A stretch of 8,816 nt of DNA, taken from the NCBI GenBank assembly GCA_017501865.1, contig JAFVWD010000246.1, positions 1-8,816 of the forward strand, given 5' to 3'. The notes beneath the pieces were generated by a model, which worked only from the letters and a program-made list of their open reading frames with translations, had not been told where the DNA came from and made no database searches. Position 1 is the first letter of the stretch, and each line of letters starts with the position of its first letter. A program made the translations under genes and the position numbers. Positions 7,009 to 8,816 of this stretch are shown piece after piece. Origin of the DNA: Clostridia bacterium (GTDB lineage: Bacteria; Bacillota; Clostridia; Oscillospirales; Acutalibacteraceae).

Positions 7009-8238
7009 TTAACGAGTAAATACGTAATAATTGGTGTCGTAACCACCAAAGCGGTAGTCCCCACTTTTCCATTCAATTATCATATATTCTTTACCATCTG
7101 CAACTCGGATTTCGTATTCACAAGCAGACCAGTTCCATTTGCGAAGAAGATAGTTTTTAGTCCAGGTAACCTTATCTTCACCCTCGAAAACTTCATCTTC
7201 ATAAACACATCTGCAGTTACCATCAGGAAAGAATTCAATTTCTTTAAAATACAAAGCTTCAATAGGTTCTGCTTCGGTAGTAAATTCAGATTTTCCACCT
7301 TGATAACCTAAAAATGAATGTGCCTTCCATTTGCCTAAAATCCGCTCATCATTTACAAAAGGTTTATTTATGTCATCTTTTTTTGCAATTTCTTCTACTG
7401 TGTATTCTTTGCTATCTAACTTTTTAAGAACAAGACAGCAAGGCTTACCACCACGAGTGTACTCATATTCCTTTAGAGAAACGAACATAAATAAATCGTT
7501 GCCTATTTGTTCTGTTTCATATTCGCTATAGTCAGGAGTTTTTAAATAGCCTTTCGTCCAACTGAATGCCCAGTATTGTTGACCTTCAGGTAAGAAATAT
7601 AAATATTTTTGTTCTCCACCATAAAAATTTTTAACACAGAAAAGGTTATCGTAAAAATCAGCTTTAACTGCATATATACCTATAATCTCCCACTTACCAA
7701 CTACGGTTTCGTCATTTTCAAATGGAAGGTTTAAGTCAGGCAAATCAATTTCTTCTCCTAACTTTATAACTTCACAAGTGATTTCTCCATTACCGATATC
7801 GTACTGTGATACACGCTGATAATCCTGAGATTTCAACTCGGCTTCTGCTAAAGTACACAAGTCTTTTGCATTGCAATCCGGTGTTGTTTTGATAATTGCT
7901 TTATTGTTTTTAAATAAAATATCTAACCTTGTCATTGTTAGTTTTGCCTCCTTCAGATTTTCAAGAGCAACAAGAAGCTCGTTTTCTTTTCTTGAAAATA
8001 AGTTGTTTATTTCTTCGTTCGATTTATCAGAAGAAATAATTTCTCTTATGTCCTGTAAGGAAAAGCCTGCTTTTTTCAAGGCTGTAATTCTATGAAAAAT
8101 TAAAATTTGTTCAGATGTATAATATCTGTATCCGGAAAAAACATCTGTGTGCTCAGGCACAAGTAGTTTTTCCTTATCGTAATGACGCAGAACAGAAATC
8201 TTTGTTCCGCACATTTTTGCGAATTCTCCGATTTTCAT
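7009..8238 (-). CDS. MerR-family transcriptional regulator with two C-terminal GKW-type domains
   Basis: This 409-residue product starts with a MerR winged HTH (about 2-70): IGEFAKMCGTKISVLRHYDK, wing GYRYYT (36-41), then ALKKAGFSLQDIREII. A dimerisation coiled coil follows (about 72-112). Instead of a metal-binding loop or a GyrI-like domain, residues 171-409 hold two related domains. One starts PFENDETVVGKW (172-183) with WTKGYL at 227-232; the other starts PFVNDERILGKW (293-304) with WTKNYL at 359-364. The second ends EYEIRVADGKEYMIIEWKSGD, a signature I associate from memory with C-terminal domains of other Firmicute regulators and M56/BlaR-type peptidases. They probably sense a ligand (inference). 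The start is set by AAAGGAG (8247-8253 on the complement) 8 nt upstream and by the HTH at residue 2. The gene is convergent with the surface protein and likely autoregulated. Confidence 0.92.
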   Translation of the reverse strand: MKIGEFAKMCGTKISVLRHYDKEKLLVPEHTDVFSGYRYYTSEQILIFHRITALKKAGFSLQDIREIISSDKSNEEINNLFSRKENELLVALENLKEAKLTMTRLDILFKNNKAIIKTTPDCNAKDLCTLAEAELKSQDYQRVSQYDIGNGEITCEVIKLGEEIDLPDLNLPFENDETVVGKWEIIGIYAVKADFYDNLFCVKNFYGGEQKYLYFLPEGQQYWAFSWTKGYLKTPDYSEYETEQIGNDLFMFVSLKEYEYTRGGKPCCLVLKKLDSKEYTVEEIAKKDDINKPFVNDERILGKWKAHSFLGYQGGKSEFTTEAEPIEALYFKEIEFFPDGNCRCVYEDEVFEGEDKVTWTKNYLLRKWNWSACEYEIRVADGKEYMIIEWKSGDYRFGGYDTNYYVFTR

Positions 8239-8262
8239 AATTATTTCTCCTTTATGTAATCT

Positions 8263-8274
8263 TAAGGCACCTTA
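8263..8274. repeat. Short perfect inverted repeat TAAGG-CA-CCTTA
   Basis: Five-bp arms flank a 2-nt centre. It lies just downstream of the predicted MerR transcription start (about 8275) and about 20 bp from the operator dyad, with which it shares the AAGGT/ACCTT half-site flavour. It could be a second regulator site or chance. Confidence 0.3.
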
Positions 8275-8281
8275 TGAGCAT

Positions 8282-8312
8282 AGTATAAACCTGAAGTTAA
8301 GGTGAGAGTCAA
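8282..8312 (-). promoter_or_regulatory. MerR-type promoter with 19-bp spacer and central operator dyad
   Basis: On the minus strand TTGACT (8307-8312) and TATACT (8282-8287) are separated by 19 bp, longer than the usual 17. This is the hallmark of promoters that MerR-family proteins activate by DNA distortion. The spacer holds a 15-bp dyad (8289-8303, plus strand ACCTGAAGTTAAGGT) with six of seven symmetric positions paired. The only gene downstream on this strand in the window is the regulator itself, so autoregulation is the natural reading. Confidence 0.85.
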
Positions 8313-8381
8313 TAGTTATTTTCAAAAAAATTAAAATTTGCTTGAAATACGCAAAGATAGTTACTTTATTTTAGTTGACTA

Positions 8382-8409
8382 TTTACTTTTTCTTCTGCTT
8401 TGATATAAT
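8382..8409 (+). promoter_or_regulatory. Extended -10 promoter for the structured RNA
   Basis: TGATATAAT (8401-8409) is a perfect extended -10 element. A weaker -35 candidate, TTTACT (8382-8387), lies 16 bp upstream; a better hexamer, TTGACT (8375-8380), is too far away (23 bp). The predicted start is about 8416, one base before the closing stem of the structured RNA. This fixes the RNA's strand as plus and its 5' end at the base of the stem. Confidence 0.7.
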
Positions 8410-8415
8410 AAATAC

Positions 8416-8606
8416 ATAAGGTGACGGGAGTCGAACCCCGTACGCCTAAAATTAAAATCTTTCGGCACATTAAGCCGTTTTTTGTCTTGTTATACGTCAG
8501 TATGACTGCGCCAAAGAAACAACTTAATGCACCAAAATCTTTGCAATTTTAGGTGCGGGCAGTTTTGTCTTCGAAAACCGTGCGGTGTTCGGCTCCCGTC
8601 ACCTTA
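8416..8606 (+). ncRNA. Structured noncoding RNA, candidate raiA-motif RNA
   Basis: About 190 nt closed by a perfect 14-bp stem P1 (8417-8430 with 8593-8606), extendable by six pairs including one G-U (8431-8436 with 8587-8592). P2 continues inside it: 8437-8440 with 8556-8559, and 8443-8453 with 8545-8555, with a 2-nt bulge (8441-8442). A side hairpin pairs 8562-8566 with 8574-8578. The centre has hairpin 8463-8466/8474-8477, whose loop (8468-8473) can pair with 8524-8529 as a pseudoknot, and a small hairpin 8496-8499/8503-8506. No ORF fits and a promoter starts at the stem. Size, long closing stem, pseudoknot and clostridial context suggest the raiA motif, a noncoding RNA linked in the literature to sporulation and aggregation. 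That name rests on memory of the class, not a search. Alternatives are a leader element of the oxidoreductase gene 31 nt downstream or a new class. No clear terminator follows; only TTTTT at 8614-8618, 7 nt past P1. Confidence 0.75.
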
Positions 8607-8636
8607 ATTAAAGTTTTTGCCATAGGAGGAAAAAAT

Positions 8637-8816
8637 ATGTCTAAATTAAGAATTGCACTTATAGGTAATGGCGGTATCTGCCGTGGAAGTCACATAAAAA
8701 ATTATTGTGATGATGATAGGGTAGAGGTCGTTGCTTTCTGTGATATTATTGAGGAAAGAGCAATATCATTAAGAGATGAATATTATCCCGAAGCAAGTGT
8801 ATATACAGATTATAAA
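8637..8816 (+). CDS. Gfo/Idh/MocA-family NAD(P)-dependent oxidoreductase, N-terminal fragment
   Basis: Sixty codons are present before the window ends; the full family length is usually about 330-400 residues. The fragment is the first half of a Rossmann fold: beta1 LRIALIGNGGI with the glycine-rich dinucleotide loop (residues 10-13), then a GSHIKNY helix, then beta2 VEVVAFCD ending in Asp36, the acidic position that binds the adenosine ribose and usually favours NAD(H). The spacing and the CD at the end of beta2 are characteristic of Gfo/Idh/MocA enzymes, which oxidise or reduce sugars, inositols and related polyols; the substrate cannot be told from this part. The start is set by AGGAGG (8624-8629) 7 nt upstream. 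The gene lies 31 nt after the structured RNA with no strong terminator between, so it may be co-transcribed with it. Confidence 0.85.
   Translation, partial: MSKLRIALIGNGGICRGSHIKNYCDDDRVEVVAFCDIIEERAISLRDEYYPEASVYTDYK

Noticed and set aside
8299..8435. Resemblance between the MerR operator region (TAAGGTGAGAGTC) and the start of the RNA stem (TAAGGTGACGGGAGTC)
   Set aside because: The match needs a gap, the stem lies downstream of its promoter's -10 without MerR spacing, and the stem bases are accounted for by pairing with 8593-8606. Probably chance.
8421..8441. T-arm-like sequence on the minus strand (GGGGTTCGACTCCC) suggesting a tRNA or tmRNA ending near 8418
   Set aside because: No cloverleaf or acceptor-stem partner at tRNA distance, no CCA end, and the strand is wrong for the promoter. 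The similarity is explained by the two arms of the long P1 stem. It is too short for a tmRNA and I see no tag ORF.
8417..8606. Integron attC-like imperfect palindrome (GTCGAAC...GTTCGGC)
   Set aside because: The GTCGAAC arm does not fit the attC R' consensus RYYYAAC (fourth base is G). There is no integrase or gene-cassette pattern, and the dyad is much better explained as an RNA stem downstream of a promoter.

Overview
The window looks like a chromosomal segment of a low-GC Gram-positive anaerobe, probably a gut Clostridia member of the Oscillospiraceae/Lachnospiraceae type. The grounds are AT-rich intergenic DNA, strong AGGAGG-type ribosome binding sites, sigma-A-like promoters, and a giant secreted BspA-like leucine-rich-repeat protein with C-terminal Lys-rich fibronectin III domains. 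This assignment is inference from style; no marker gene is present.

Layout. (1) 1-141: promoter and leader. (2) 142-6927 (+): a 2261-residue secreted mosaic protein. Its order is signal peptide, beta-helix-like Gly-rich repeats, a Cys/His module, LRR blocks interrupted by a second near-identical Cys/His module, a long 14-unit LRR array, a CxxC tandem array, then three FN3 domains. No enzyme domain and no wall anchor is visible, so an adhesive or ligand-binding surface role is the best guess. (3) 6955-6990: a strong hairpin that can terminate both convergent genes. (4) 7009-8238 (-): a MerR-family regulator. It carries two copies of a GKW...WTK domain instead of the usual short effector region, and its own promoter has the 19-bp spacer and central dyad typical of MerR-controlled promoters, so autoregulation is likely. 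(5) 8239-8636: a 398-bp intergenic region holding that promoter and, on the plus strand, an extended -10 promoter. That promoter starts almost exactly at the base of a ~190-nt highly structured RNA closed by a 14-bp perfect stem. I think this RNA belongs to the raiA-motif class of clostridial noncoding RNAs, but I cannot verify this without a covariance search. (6) 8637-8816 (+): the N-terminal 60 codons of a Gfo/Idh/MocA-type NAD(P)-dependent oxidoreductase, cut by the window edge.

The genes do not form one obvious pathway. The surface protein and the regulator are convergent and separated by a terminator. The regulator and the RNA/oxidoreductase unit are divergent from a shared intergenic region. 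The most interesting items are the structured RNA, with mutually exclusive helices and a possible pseudoknot, the duplicated-domain MerR regulator, and the compositional break inside the giant gene that falls on an internal duplicated module.
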